From positions 1 through 64,000 of the forward strand of contig JAEVEX010000010.1 in the NCBI GenBank assembly GCA_016842085.1: a stretch of 64,000 bases of DNA. The letters run 5' to 3'. This stretch comes from Candidatus Thermoflexus tengchongensis. Lineage in GTDB: Bacteria > Chloroflexota > Anaerolineae > Thermoflexales > Thermoflexaceae. Position 1 is the stretch's first letter. Each line of letters begins with the position of its first letter. Positions 40,627 through 50,688 of this stretch are shown here, in pieces. The position numbers and the translations under genes were made by a program. The notes below the pieces were generated by a model. That model did no database searches. It was not told where the DNA came from and saw only the letters and a program-made list of their open reading frames with translations.

Positions 40627-41190
40627 TTATCCAGGCATAGCCGGTGTGAAAGCCGCCTGGGCGGCGCGAGCCCCCTCTTGCAGGGCCCGGATATTCCGCT
40701 CGATCAGATGCCGATGGCGCCCGGGCATGTGCTCCCGGAGCGCATGCTCCACCTGCTCCAGTGTCAGCACCGGGAGCCGGGCCAGCAATGCGCCGACCAG
40801 GATCATATTCGCCAGGCGTCGATCCCCCAGGGCTTCGGCCATCTCGTTCGCCGGGAGAGCCACCACCTCCACATCGGTCCGCTCCGCCGCCCGCCCGGCC
40901 ATGGAGGCGTTCACCACCAGAACGCCTCCGGGTTGCACCAGGGGTTCATATTTATCGAGCGATGGCCGGTTCATCACGATGGCGGCGCGGGGATGGCGGA
41001 CCAGTGGGGAGCCGATCTCTTCGTCTGAAATGATCACCGTGCAGTTCGCGGTGCCCCCCCGCATCTCCGGCCCATAGGAGGGGAACCACGTCACGTTCTT
41101 CCCGGCATCCATTGCGGCATAGGCGAGGATCTGCCCCGCGAACAGGATCCCCTGCCCGCCGAACCCGGCGATGATGATTTCCACCTGCAT
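40627..41190 (-). CDS. 2-oxoacid:ferredoxin oxidoreductase gamma subunit
   Basis: VEIIIAGFGGQGILFAGQILAYAAMDAGKNVTWFPSYGPEMRGGTANC. Confidence 0.92.
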   Translation of the reverse strand: MQVEIIIAGFGGQGILFAGQILAYAAMDAGKNVTWFPSYGPEMRGGTANCTVIISDEEIGSPLVRHPRAAIVMNRPSLDKYEPLVQPGGVLVVNASMAGRAAERTDVEVVALPANEMAEALGDRRLANMILVGALLARLPVLTLEQVEHALREHMPGRHRHLIERNIRALQEGARAAQAAFTPAMPG

Positions 41191-41378
41191 CGACGCGCCT
41201 CCGATCATGGATCTCCAGCAGCCATCATCCTGGGGGTCAGGGATCGCCTCCAGCGGCTCCCCACCCCGAAAAACTATAGACGTATGCGGGCGGCCCGGGG
41301 ATGGCAAAGCGACCTCGCCGCCCTCGAGCCTGGCCGATGAGGGGGCCAGCTGCGCACTTCCTGTTTCAAAACAGGATG

Positions 41379-42167
41379 CTACACCCGTAATCCTTTCAAC
41401 TCGGGAACGACCTTGAATTCCCCCAGCGGGAAGACGGGAATCATCATCTCCTCCACCCATTGCATCGCTTCGATCGGTGACAGCCCCCAGTTGGTGGGGC
41501 AGGTGGAGAGCAGCTCCACGAAGGAGAAGCCCAGCCCGCGCACCTGGGCCTCGAAGGCCATGCGGATCGCTTTCTTCGCCAGGCGGATGTTCCGGGGATC
41601 GTGGAGGCTGCGCCGCGCCACATAGCTGGGCCCCTCCAGGGTGGCCAGCATCTCCGCCATCCGGATCGGGAAGCCGCTGCGGCGCACATCCCGCCCATTC
41701 GGCGTCGTGGTCGTTCGCTGGCCCGGGATGGTGGTGGGTGCCATCTGGCCGCCCGTCATCCCGTAGTTGGCGTTGTTGATGAAGATCACCGTGATGTTCT
41801 CCCCGCGCGCGGCTGTGTGGATGATCTCCCCCATCCCGATGGAAGCCAGATCGCCATCGCCCTGGTAAGTGAAAACGATGCGGTCGGGCAGCATCCGTTT
41901 GATCCCCGTAGCCATCGCGGGTGCCCGGCCATGGGGGGCCTCCACGAAATCCACATCAAAGTAGTTGTAAGCGAAGACCGAGCACCCCACGGAGGCCACC
42001 CCGATGGTGCGCTCCCGCAGGCCCATTTCCTCCAGGACCTCAGCGATCAGGCGATGGGCCACGCCATGGGTGCATCCCGGGCAGTAGTGAGTGTGCACCT
42101 CGATCAGGATGCGAGGGCGCTCATAGACCTTCTCATAAGTTGTCTCCGGCGCGATTGCGGTCACCAT
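41379..42167 (-). CDS. 2-oxoacid:ferredoxin oxidoreductase beta subunit (TPP-binding)
   Basis: [27 protein letters not shown]-type; [39 protein letters not shown]. Confidence 0.93.
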   Translation of the reverse strand: MVTAIAPETTYEKVYERPRILIEVHTHYCPGCTHGVAHRLIAEVLEEMGLRERTIGVASVGCSVFAYNYFDVDFVEAPHGRAPAMATGIKRMLPDRIVFTYQGDGDLASIGMGEIIHTAARGENITVIFINNANYGMTGGQMAPTTIPGQRTTTTPNGRDVRRSGFPIRMAEMLATLEGPSYVARRSLHDPRNIRLAKKAIRMAFEAQVRGLGFSFVELLSTCPTNWGLSPIEAMQWVEEMMIPVFPLGEFKVVPELKGLRV

Positions 42168-42207
42168 CTCGGCATCCCCCTGTTGCAGACTTCGGGTTTC
42201 AGGGAGG

Positions 42208-42234
42208 GAGGCGGGCGGCGAGGCCGCCCGCCCC
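42208..42234. repeat. GC-rich intergenic hairpin (10-bp stem, 3-nt loop)
   Basis: GGCGGGCGGC/GAG/GCCGCCCGCC core read with flanks. Confidence 0.6.
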
Positions 42235-42262
42235 ACCCATCCGGCATGAGTCGCTCGATCCT

Positions 42263-43375
42263 TTACCGCGCGAGACTCCATCGCTGGAACCAGGCCTCCC
42301 GCGGATCCTCCTCCAGGCGCGGTGGCTGTCGGACGACCCGGCGGATCTCCTCCAGGATCTCGTCCGGGAAGGGCACCACGCCGCCCATCCGGCCATAGAA
42401 AGCCACCGGGACACGTCGGGCGACCGCCAGCATCACATCCTCCAGCATCTGGCCCGCATTCATCTCCACCACCAGAAACGCCCGGGCCTGCCGGCAGAGC
42501 GCCTCAATGGCCGCATAAGGGAAGGGACTGAGGGTGATCGGCCGCAACAATCCCACCCGGATCCCTTCCGCGCGGGCGGCTCGCACCGCAGAGAGCGCCA
42601 CCCGCCCGGCGATCCCGAATCCCACCACCACGATCTCTGCGTCGTCCAGGTAATATTCCCGGTAGCGCACCTCATGGGCCTGGATCTGACGCCATCGCTC
42701 CAGCAGACGCTGATTGGTCTTTTCCTCCTCGTAAGGGTCCAGGTAGATGGAGGTCAGAACACGCCGGGGGCGGCCCTGAGCGCCCGTTACCGCCCACTCC
42801 GGCCGGGTCCGGGGAACCTCCCGCATCGGCGGCAGCTCGGCGGGCTCCATCATCTGTCCGATGCTCCCATCCGTCAGCACCACCGCGATCGTCCGGTATT
42901 TCTCCGCCAGATCGAAGGCCAGAACCGTGAGATCGATCGCCTCCTGAACGGTCGCAGGAGCCAGGGTGATCACCCGATAGTCCCCATGGCCACCGCCGCG
43001 GACGATCTGGTGGTAGTCGCCCTGGGAGGGGGCAATGTTCCCCAGGCCAGGGCCGCCGCGCATCACATCAATGATCACGCAGGGGACCTCCGTGCCGGCA
43101 ATATAGGAGAGGCCCTCCATCATCAGGCTGATCCCGGGGCCGGAGGAGGAAGTCATCACCCGGGCGCCGGTGCACGCGGCCCCATAGACCATGTTGATGG
43201 CTGCGATCTCGCTTTCCGCCTGGACGAACACCCGGCCCAGCTCCGGCATGCGTCGGGCCATGTATTCCAGCAGCTCCGTCTGGGGCGTGATCGGATAGCC
43301 GAAGTAAGCCTCCACACCGGCCCGGATGGCTGCCTCGGCCATCGCCTCGTTGCCCTTGAGTAACTCCCGCGGCAT
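42263..43375 (-). CDS. vorB: 2-oxoacid:ferredoxin oxidoreductase alpha subunit, VorB-like
   Basis: [84 protein letters not shown]. Confidence 0.88.
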   Translation of the reverse strand: MPRELLKGNEAMAEAAIRAGVEAYFGYPITPQTELLEYMARRMPELGRVFVQAESEIAAINMVYGAACTGARVMTSSSGPGISLMMEGLSYIAGTEVPCVIIDVMRGGPGLGNIAPSQGDYHQIVRGGGHGDYRVITLAPATVQEAIDLTVLAFDLAEKYRTIAVVLTDGSIGQMMEPAELPPMREVPRTRPEWAVTGAQGRPRRVLTSIYLDPYEEEKTNQRLLERWRQIQAHEVRYREYYLDDAEIVVVGFGIAGRVALSAVRAARAEGIRVGLLRPITLSPFPYAAIEALCRQARAFLVVEMNAGQMLEDVMLAVARRVPVAFYGRMGGVVPFPDEILEEIRRVVRQPPRLEEDPREAWFQRWSLAR

Positions 43376-43385
43376 GATTGCCTCC

Positions 43386-43640
43386 TTACGCCAGAGAAGG
43401 AGCTCGCTGTGCCCGGACAGGCGCCTGCCGGTAAACGGTAATGGCCCCCTCCGGACACACCACCGCGCATACCTCACAACCGGTGCATCGCTCCGGGTCC
43501 ACCAGCTGTGCCGGGTGATAGCCCTTCGGCGTCAGGCGATCCCAGGCCAGCCCCAGCACCTGCTGGGGGCAGAAGTGCACGCAAAGCTCGCAACCCTTGC
43601 AGAACCGCTCGTCGACCGTGATCCACCCTTTGACCGACAT
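43386..43640 (-). CDS. 2x[4Fe-4S] ferredoxin (delta) subunit
   Basis: [13 protein letters not shown]...[13 protein letters not shown]. Confidence 0.93.
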   Translation of the reverse strand: MSVKGWITVDERFCKGCELCVHFCPQQVLGLAWDRLTPKGYHPAQLVDPERCTGCEVCAVVCPEGAITVYRQAPVRAQRAPSLA

Positions 43641-44068
43641 GGAAGCCTCCTGGAAGGGATAACCCCAGGCCGCCTTTCCCCGGGTTGGGGAATGGGAACA
43701 GGCGTCTTCGACACCCCCCTCCCCAGCCCGAAGGACCCCATCGAGGAAGGTGTCCGAACAGCATGCCATGCCCGAACAAGCGTTCGGATGGCATCGGAGA
43801 GGGGCCTCGATCCTGCGGCGCGCTCAGAACGGCAGGGAAGTGGGGACGTCCAGCGGTGGAGGAAGACAGTGGTTCGGGGAAGGGGTCGGGTGAGGAATAT
43901 AAAAGAATCCCTTCGCTCGATCGCTCGCCACCGGCCCGAAAGCCAGGGTTCCGGAAGGCGGAGGATCGAGCCCACGAGAAGGATCCTGTTCCGAATCCTG
44001 GGCTCGTCCTTCCGTCGGGCGCGGATCATAGCATAAGGGGTGCGTCTTCCACATTTCCACCCTCATTA

Positions 44069-44096
44069 ATTATAAACGAAATTCGTGAAAAGTCGA
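44069..44096 (-). promoter_or_regulatory. Promoter-like sequence upstream of the vor operon
   Basis: Minus strand TCGACT-16 bp-TATAAT. Confidence 0.45.
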
Positions 44097-44222
44097 ATTG
44101 AAGCCGGCAAAAGGGAGATTATTTCGATGAAAATGATGATCGAAAATCAGGGGGATGTATCTTCGGTGTGCTCTCCCATAGAAGAAACCCCTGATGCCCG
44201 ATTCAGATCCCATCCGATGCGA

Positions 44223-44250
44223 GTAGGGCAACTGCTTGCAGTTGCCCTAC
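44223..44250. repeat. 28-bp palindrome, family B (GTAGGGCAACTGC-TT-GCAGTTGCCCTAC)
   Basis: Direct reading; 13-2-13. Confidence 0.95.
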
Positions 44251-44305
44251 GGGGAACGCGGTTGTCGTATTAAGGGGCTATCGGGGGAGAGAAGCCCAGG
44301 GATCT

Positions 44306-45892
44306 TCAGGGAAGCTCATACCGCTGCACTTCCACCAGCTGAAACACCCAGCGCCCGGTCAGCCGGCCGTGGGCTTCCAGCCAGCGCCGGACCAGATCCC
44401 GATCGTCCCACATGGAGGCTTCCGAGTAAATCAGCCAGACCACTCTTCGGCCCTGCACCAGGGCGGCCATCCGGGTTGCCACCTCCGCTTCCCCCAGCAG
44501 ATAGGTCCCTTCGGGGGTCCGGAAGTTGGTGGCCGGTGCCCATGCCCCTTCATAGGGCTGGCGGAAATAATAGTCGAACACATGCTGGATGTAGCCGATA
44601 TGGAAAAGGATGAGTTCCCCCGGGTGGTAACCCGAGGCCACGATACGAGCTGCCGACCGGAAATCCGACTTGATGGGTGTGGCGGCCTGCGCCCACAGGC
44701 CCATGGTCATCGGGGCCAGAACGAGCGCCAGGGCCATCACCCGTCCGATGCGCCCCGGGATCCGTTCCCAGCCGATCGCCACAAGAGCGAACCAGGCGGG
44801 CAGGGCTGCGATAAGATAGCGCTCCACGAAGAGTGGGCGGCAGAGGGAGAGCAGGGAAAGCAAGGCCCACGGACTCAACGCCCATAGCGTCAGCCCGCCG
44901 CGCACCCGCCAGGAGACCCGGCCCGCCAGGATCCCCAGGGCCATCCCTGCGCTCAGAGGGAGAAGCCCCCAATCCGGGAATCCACCCCACACTCCGACCG
45001 CTGCCCCCCAGGCCAGCATCCCCAATCCATCCCACGGAGTCACCCGGGGAAATCCGGTCTCCCCACAGATCGGGCGGATCCCTCCGTTCCATTGAAGCAC
45101 CTGGCCGATCTGCCAGCGCAGCAGGGGGAGATCGGCGATCAGGAGCAACAGGCCCGCTGCGGCCATGCCGGCCAGCGCTTTCCACGACCATCCCTTCCGG
45201 ATCCACGCCAGGGCAAGGAAAGCCGGGAGGAACAGTGCGAAGAGGATGTGGCTGTAGAGCCCCAGCAGCAGCCAGAGGGCCGCTTCGATCCATCCCCGTG
45301 GATCCCGGCGGGCGGCCTCCTGAGCGCCCCAGGCGGCCAGGAAGAGGAACACCAGAAGGGCATACATCTTCGCCTCCTGGCCATACCAGACCAGGAAAGG
45401 CGCCATCGCCAGGAACCACGCGGTCAGCCGTGCGGCGGTGGCCGGCAGATATCGCCGGAAGAGGGCGAACCCCAGGGCCACCGTCAGGGTCCCCAGCCAG
45501 ACCGATGGGAACCGGAGGGCGAATTCCGAATCGCCGGCCAGGCGAACCCACTGGAAAAGCCCGATGAAATAGAGCGGTCCATTGAAGCCCGGGCGGGTCA
45601 GCAGCGCGGCCAGTCGCTCCCATCCCGCTTCATCGCCCCGCTGGAATGCCCCGGCGATCTCCATTGAGAGATCCCGCCCGAACCGCAGGGCATCCACCTC
45701 ATCCCGCCAGAGGGGCTGGGCGGTCAGGGAGCCCACCCGCAACGCGAAGGCGAGGAGAACCAGAAGCAGCAGGCGAGCGTCCGGGTGCCGGCGGGAGGGC
45801 CGGAGGAGGGCCTGGACCATCCGCCCGAGGCCGAAGCTGAATCCCATGCCAGCCAGGAAGGGGAAAAGGGAGACCTCAACGCTCATCGCCAT
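44306..45892 (-). CDS. Membrane glycosyltransferase (ArnT/PMT-like GT-C fold)
   Basis: Multi-TM; RVGSLTAQPLWRDEVDALRFG N-terminal acidic motif. Confidence 0.75.
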   Translation of the reverse strand: MAMSVEVSLFPFLAGMGFSFGLGRMVQALLRPSRRHPDARLLLLVLLAFALRVGSLTAQPLWRDEVDALRFGRDLSMEIAGAFQRGDEAGWERLAALLTRPGFNGPLYFIGLFQWVRLAGDSEFALRFPSVWLGTLTVALGFALFRRYLPATAARLTAWFLAMAPFLVWYGQEAKMYALLVFLFLAAWGAQEAARRDPRGWIEAALWLLLGLYSHILFALFLPAFLALAWIRKGWSWKALAGMAAAGLLLLIADLPLLRWQIGQVLQWNGGIRPICGETGFPRVTPWDGLGMLAWGAAVGVWGGFPDWGLLPLSAGMALGILAGRVSWRVRGGLTLWALSPWALLSLLSLCRPLFVERYLIAALPAWFALVAIGWERIPGRIGRVMALALVLAPMTMGLWAQAATPIKSDFRSAARIVASGYHPGELILFHIGYIQHVFDYYFRQPYEGAWAPATNFRTPEGTYLLGEAEVATRMAALVQGRRVVWLIYSEASMWDDRDLVRRWLEAHGRLTGRWVFQLVEVQRYELP

Positions 45893-47103
45893 AGGAGGCC
45901 GCAGATGGAGACCACTGAAGTTCCCTGCTCATCCGCCGGGCACAGGGCGTAATCCACCTTCTCCCCGGTGGTGGGCTCCAGGATGCGCAGGGCGAGGTAG
46001 ATGGGGGAGACCCCGCACACATTGTTGCGGTCTTTGGTCCGCCGGATCTCCTCGAAGAAACCCGCGGCATCTCCGGCGGCCATGCGTTCGATCAGGGCCT
46101 CGTCATCAGCTTTCAGGCGGGCCCGTCCCTGGAGATCCAGCGGACGGCCGCCGAAAGCCGGGCCGACGTGAGCCAGATCCCCGGCGGCCACGATCACCGC
46201 CCGGCGCCCGGCGATCGCGGCGCGCAGGGTCTCGATAAAGCGGGCGATCACCGGATCGGAGATCGGATCCCGATCCTCCTGGATGAAGGACATCAGGGGG
46301 CCGCAGAGGATGGGCACCAGTTCCACCGGTTTCCCCTCGCGGGTTGCATGCAGCCACACGGCGGCCAGCTCGATGGAGTGTTCCCCTCGATGGCGGAGCT
46401 CGCCGGCGAAGGCGGCTTCCTCCCCCAGGGCCTGGGCCAGGGCCTCCACGATCGGCTGCGCCGTGGGAAGCACACCGAAGGGTGTAGCGTAGTGCTGTCG
46501 GGTCAACGTGATCGATCGGTCCTCCCCATAATGATCCGTCCCCAGGATGACCACCAGGTCGGCCTCCCGCACAAACGGGGCGGCCCGCCTCCAGACCCGC
46601 GCGTAGGTTCGGCCGCCCCGAGCGTAATCGATGTGGGGGCTCACCAATCCGCGCCCGTCCTCTTCGGGATCCTCTCCCGAGGCATCCTCTTCGAAGCGAC
46701 GGAACAGCTGGCGCAGAGCTGTTGGGTCCTCCGGATAGACCTCTTCCGCGAGCATGGGTGGGCGGAAGGGGGCCCGGCGATAGATCTCCAGAGCCCGGGC
46801 CTGGGCCTCCCGGAACCGTTCGTTCTCCAGCAGATACAGCTCATCCAGCGTGGCGATCAGCGAGCGAAGGGTCTCTTCGTCCACTCGAACACCGTAGCGC
46901 ACCATCAGCGCCGCGCGGAGGGCCCGCAGATCCCGTGTGCCGTCACACAGGATCAGCGCCGGCGCCAGGGGTTGCGGGATCATCACCATCTGTTCCGAGA
47001 GCCGGAGAGGATCCCGCACCACCACATATCGGCGGCCATTGCGAACAATCGGGCGCAGATCCACCGGGCGAAGCCGGGGGTAGCGTGTCGGATCGTCCAT
47101 CAT
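45883..47103 (-). CDS. Memo-like protein (AmmeMemoRadiSam system protein B family)
   Basis: LVSPHIDYARGGRTYARVWRRA; ILGTDHYGEDRSITLTRQHYATPFG; GELRHRGEHSIELAAVWL. Confidence 0.85.
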   Translation of the reverse strand: MMDDPTRYPRLRPVDLRPIVRNGRRYVVVRDPLRLSEQMVMIPQPLAPALILCDGTRDLRALRAALMVRYGVRVDEETLRSLIATLDELYLLENERFREAQARALEIYRRAPFRPPMLAEEVYPEDPTALRQLFRRFEEDASGEDPEEDGRGLVSPHIDYARGGRTYARVWRRAAPFVREADLVVILGTDHYGEDRSITLTRQHYATPFGVLPTAQPIVEALAQALGEEAAFAGELRHRGEHSIELAAVWLHATREGKPVELVPILCGPLMSFIQEDRDPISDPVIARFIETLRAAIAGRRAVIVAAGDLAHVGPAFGGRPLDLQGRARLKADDEALIERMAAGDAAGFFEEIRRTKDRNNVCGVSPIYLALRILEPTTGEKVDYALCPADEQGTSVVSICGLLWR

Positions 47104-47918
47104 GATCCTCCTGCGGGTGCTGGGAAATTCGCCTCGATCCAGGCTATATCTTCGGGCTCCAGGGCGAAATCCAGCGCGGCGATGTTCTCCCGGAGATGCT
47201 CCACACGCTCCGTTTTAAAGATCAAGATCACATCCCGTTGCCGGGCCAGGAAGTTCAGGACGATCTGATGAGGGCTCCGCCCATACCGGGCGGCGATCTG
47301 CTCCAGGCCCCGCCAGCGGGAGCTGCGCCGGGGGATCCGGCCTTCCCAGAACGGCGAGTAGCCCGAAACGGTGATGCCGGCCTCCCGGCAGTAAGGCAGG
47401 AGATCCCGCTCGATCTGACGGCGGGTCAGGTTGTATTCCACCTGATCGTTGACCAACGCATAAGGCTGGAACAGCACCTGGGCCCGGCGGAGCTCGCGAA
47501 CACCGAAGTTGCTCACCCCGGCGAACCGCACCTTCCCCTGTTCGATCAGTGTTCGGAACGCCCGAAGCGTTTCCTCCAGGGGGGTATTCCGCTCCAGCCA
47601 GTGCAGGAGATAAAGGTCAATGTAGGAAGTGCCCAGCCTCCGGAGGCTCCCCTCACAGGCGGCCAGGGTCCCGGAGTAAGAGGCGTGCTGAGGCGCCACC
47701 TTGGTGGTCAGGAAGACGCGATCCCGGATCCCGCGGATCGCTTCCCCCACGATCTCCTCTGCCCCCGGATAAATCTCCGCGGTGTCGATGTGGAAGACCC
47801 CCAGATCCACCGCGGCCCGGATGGTCTCTCGCATCGCCGCCGGATCCCGGATGTTCCACGTTCCCAGGGCGAGGTTCGGCAATCGAACGCCAGTGCGTCC
47901 CAGCTCAACCGTCCACAT
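47100..47918 (-). CDS. Aldo/keto reductase
   Basis: LGRTGVRLPNLALGTWNI; VFHIDTAEIYPGAEEIVGEAI; IDLYLLHW. Confidence 0.9.
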   Translation of the reverse strand: MWTVELGRTGVRLPNLALGTWNIRDPAAMRETIRAAVDLGVFHIDTAEIYPGAEEIVGEAIRGIRDRVFLTTKVAPQHASYSGTLAACEGSLRRLGTSYIDLYLLHWLERNTPLEETLRAFRTLIEQGKVRFAGVSNFGVRELRRAQVLFQPYALVNDQVEYNLTRRQIERDLLPYCREAGITVSGYSPFWEGRIPRRSSRWRGLEQIAARYGRSPHQIVLNFLARQRDVILIFKTERVEHLRENIAALDFALEPEDIAWIEANFPAPAGGS

Positions 47919-47964
47919 GGGAGAGCTCTCACCCTTTATTATTTGCGTAAGTCCTGTGCAATGA

Positions 47965-49950
47965 TCAGGGTTCAGCGAACCGGGCCACTTCCCGTCCCAT
48001 TTCCCGGACATCATACCCGGGCAAAGCGGCCACCGCGGTCTGGAACCGGGCCTCATGCAGGAGGTCCAGCACCGGCTGGAGCCAGGGATCCTCATAGAGG
48101 GCCAGCGGGATCACCAGGTCATAGCGTTCGAGGGCCAGGGGGATGAACTCGAGCCCCATCGCAGCGGCTGCCGCGCGGATCCCCAGGCCGACATCCGCCC
48201 GGCCGCTGGCTACCGCTGCCGCCACGGCCAGATGGGTCAGCTCCTCCCGTTCGTAGCCCGGGATCGCCCGGGGGTCAATGCCCAGACGCTGGAGGTGATA
48301 ATCCAGGAGGATCCGGGTTCCCGCCCCTCGCTGGCGGTTCACGAACCGCACATCCGGCCGTGCCAGATCATGCAGATCCCGGATCCCCTTAGGATTCCCC
48401 GGAGCGACCATCAGGCCCTGCTCCCGGTGCGCCAGGGTGACCACCACCACGGGAATTCCGGCGAGATACCGGCGGATGTAGGGCAAATTATATTCGCCGC
48501 TCTCCGGATCCAGAAGGTGGGAGCCGGCCAGATGGCATTCCCCCCGACGGAGGGCGATGAGGCCTCCCAGACTGCCCGCGTTCGCGCTCTGAAGCCTCCG
48601 GCCGGGATGACGTTCCGCCAGAAACTGGGCCATCAAATCCAGGGCCATATCATGGCTGCCGATGGCCAGGATGGTGCCTTCGATCTCCTCCATGGGGGTG
48701 TAAAGCTCGATGGAAACCACCTGGCCCTGATCGTATCCCTCCACAAATCGGGGGATCCGCAGGATTCCATCCGCTCGCACCAGAGAGGACAGGACCCCGG
48801 CTCCGCGGGAGAGGGGCGCCGCCACATAGCGTTCACCCACCCGTCCCACGGTCACCCGCACCCACTCCTCGTCTCCCAGCGGGGAGAGCAGCTTGCGGGT
48901 CAGCACGGCGGAAAGGCGCGGTCGCCGGGAGGGTGGGCGGCCCAGCCAGCGGGCGAGCAGAGGTTCCACAAAGATCTCGCCGGTCAGGGCCGCAGAGACC
49001 GGGAACCCCGGAACCCCAATGACGGGGATGGAACGCCCATCCACCTGGAGCATCCCCAGGATCACCGGGTGGCCCGGGCGCACCGCCACCCCATGCACCA
49101 GGAGGGTGCCCAGGGTGGAGACGACCCGCGCGGTGAAATCCTCACGCCCCGCAGAGGAGCCTGCGTTCATGAGGACCAGATCATGGGTGCGAGCCGCTTC
49201 GCGGGTCGCTTCGAGGAGACGTTCGAAGTCATCGGGGATGATCGGGAAACGGGTGGGAAGTCCGCCCCACTCGCGGATCTGCGCCGCCAGCACCAGGGAG
49301 TTGAATTCGATGATCTCCCCCGGCCGCACCCCTCGTGCCGCAGCCTGCTCGGGGGGAATCAGCTCTGTCCCGGTGGGAAGGATCGCCACCCGGGGCTGAC
49401 GGCGCACGCAGACGTCTGCGTAACCACACGCCGCGATGACTCCCAGATCCACCGGCCGCAGACGATGGTTGGCGGGCAACACCAGCTCGGCGGCGGCGAT
49501 ATCCTCAGCGACCGGGCGGACGTTGGTCCAGGGGGCGACCGGTTGATACAGGGTGATTTGGGTGGCCCGCTCAGGGGCTTCCGCGTCGAATTGCACCTGC
49601 TCCACCGGGACCACCGCGTCCGCCCAGGGCGGAAGGGGATCCCCGGTATCCACATAGCAGGCTCCCTCCCCGGCATCGGCCGGATGGACGGGCAGCACCC
49701 GCGGCTGGGTTTCGGTGGCACCGATTGTATCCTGAGCGCGGAGGGCGAACCCATCCATCGCAGCAGCCGGGTAGGGGGGGACCGACAACCGTGCCCAGAC
49801 AGGCTCCGCCGTGATCCGCCCCAGCGCCTGATCCAGGGGCACGCGCTCGCCCGGGAAGGGTCCATCCAGGCCGGCCTCCGCCAGCGCTCGAAGGAAGCGC
49901 GCCCAGGCTTCCTCCAGGGGGATATCTTCCAGATAGATCCGACGGCTCAT
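47965..49950 (-). CDS. MoeA-like molybdopterin molybdotransferase fused to C-terminal periplasmic-binding-protein-like domain
   Basis: LSVPPYPAAAMDGFALRAQDT; MNAGSSAGREDFTARV; C-terminal GSHDMALDLMAQFLAERHPG...FVNRQRGAGTRILLDYHL. Confidence 0.88.
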   Translation of the reverse strand: MSRRIYLEDIPLEEAWARFLRALAEAGLDGPFPGERVPLDQALGRITAEPVWARLSVPPYPAAAMDGFALRAQDTIGATETQPRVLPVHPADAGEGACYVDTGDPLPPWADAVVPVEQVQFDAEAPERATQITLYQPVAPWTNVRPVAEDIAAAELVLPANHRLRPVDLGVIAACGYADVCVRRQPRVAILPTGTELIPPEQAAARGVRPGEIIEFNSLVLAAQIREWGGLPTRFPIIPDDFERLLEATREAARTHDLVLMNAGSSAGREDFTARVVSTLGTLLVHGVAVRPGHPVILGMLQVDGRSIPVIGVPGFPVSAALTGEIFVEPLLARWLGRPPSRRPRLSAVLTRKLLSPLGDEEWVRVTVGRVGERYVAAPLSRGAGVLSSLVRADGILRIPRFVEGYDQGQVVSIELYTPMEEIEGTILAIGSHDMALDLMAQFLAERHPGRRLQSANAGSLGGLIALRRGECHLAGSHLLDPESGEYNLPYIRRYLAGIPVVVVTLAHREQGLMVAPGNPKGIRDLHDLARPDVRFVNRQRGAGTRILLDYHLQRLGIDPRAIPGYEREELTHLAVAAAVASGRADVGLGIRAAAAAMGLEFIPLALERYDLVIPLALYEDPWLQPVLDLLHEARFQTAVAALPGYDVREMGREVARFAEP

Positions 49951-50098
49951 CGGGGAACTCCCCGGCAAGGAATCCGAACCAGAAGGTATTTTATCCGCGA
50001 ATACCCGGATGTTCCGTTCTCAACCGCTTCGAGGTAGCTCAGGGGCCGGGCGGGGGGGTTGACAGCAGCTGCAGTTTTTATTATCATCCATTTCAGCC

Positions 50099-50688
50099 AT
50101 GAAGCTCTCGGACTGAGCTCGCCAGCAGGGGATCCGCTACCTGACCGCATGGCGGTGGTTCCAGGCGGGCAAGCTTCCCGTTCCTGCCCGGCAGCTCCCC
50201 ACCGGCACCATCCTGGTCGAGGAACCCAACCCGGAAGGCCGCACGGTGCTCTACGCACGGGTCTCCTCCGCCGACCGGAAGGATGACCTGCAGCGTCAAG
50301 GGCAGCGCCTGCAGGCGTTCGCCCTGGAGCAGGGCTGGACGGACTTCGACGTGGTGGCCGAGATCGGTTCCGGGCTCAACGGGAAGCGGAAGAAGCGGCT
50401 GCGGGCGTTGCGCGACCCCCGGGTGAGCCGGATCGTGGTGGAGCACCGTGACCGGCTGGCCGGGTTCGGGTTCGAGATGGTCGAGGCGGCCCTGGCGGCG
50501 GCGGGCAAGCGCGTGGTCGTCGTGGAAGAGGGCGAGGTTGCGGACGACCTGGTGCGGGATCTTCTGGAGATCCTCCCTTCTGCCTGCGGGCGGCTGGAAT
50601 GCGGTGCCTGGGCACCGCACTCCAAGGCGCCGGTCGGCCCGGAACCGTGCCCGGCGGGCGCTGGAGGCGATGGGATGCGGGTGATGCA
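50099..50688 (+). pseudogene. tnpA: IS607-type serine recombinase TnpA, disrupted (TGA at codon 6; palindrome at 50596)
   Basis: MKLSD*ARQQGIRYLTAWRWFQAGKLPVPARQLPTGTILVEE...RRSARNRARRALEAMGCG*. Confidence 0.85.
50596..50623. repeat. 28-bp palindrome, family A, inside tnpA
   Basis: GGAATGCGGTGCC-TG-GGCACCGCACTCC. Confidence 0.95.

Noticed and set aside
42208-42234. GC hairpin between vor genes as another 13-2-13 palindrome
   Set aside because: Perfect stem is only 10 bp with a 3-nt loop, so it was kept as a generic hairpin and not counted in the family.
50099-50116. TGA at codon 6 of IS607 tnpA as a second selenocysteine codon
   Set aside because: Position normally aromatic (DYAR/DWAR) rather than Cys; the gene is otherwise disrupted, so a nonsense mutation fits better.
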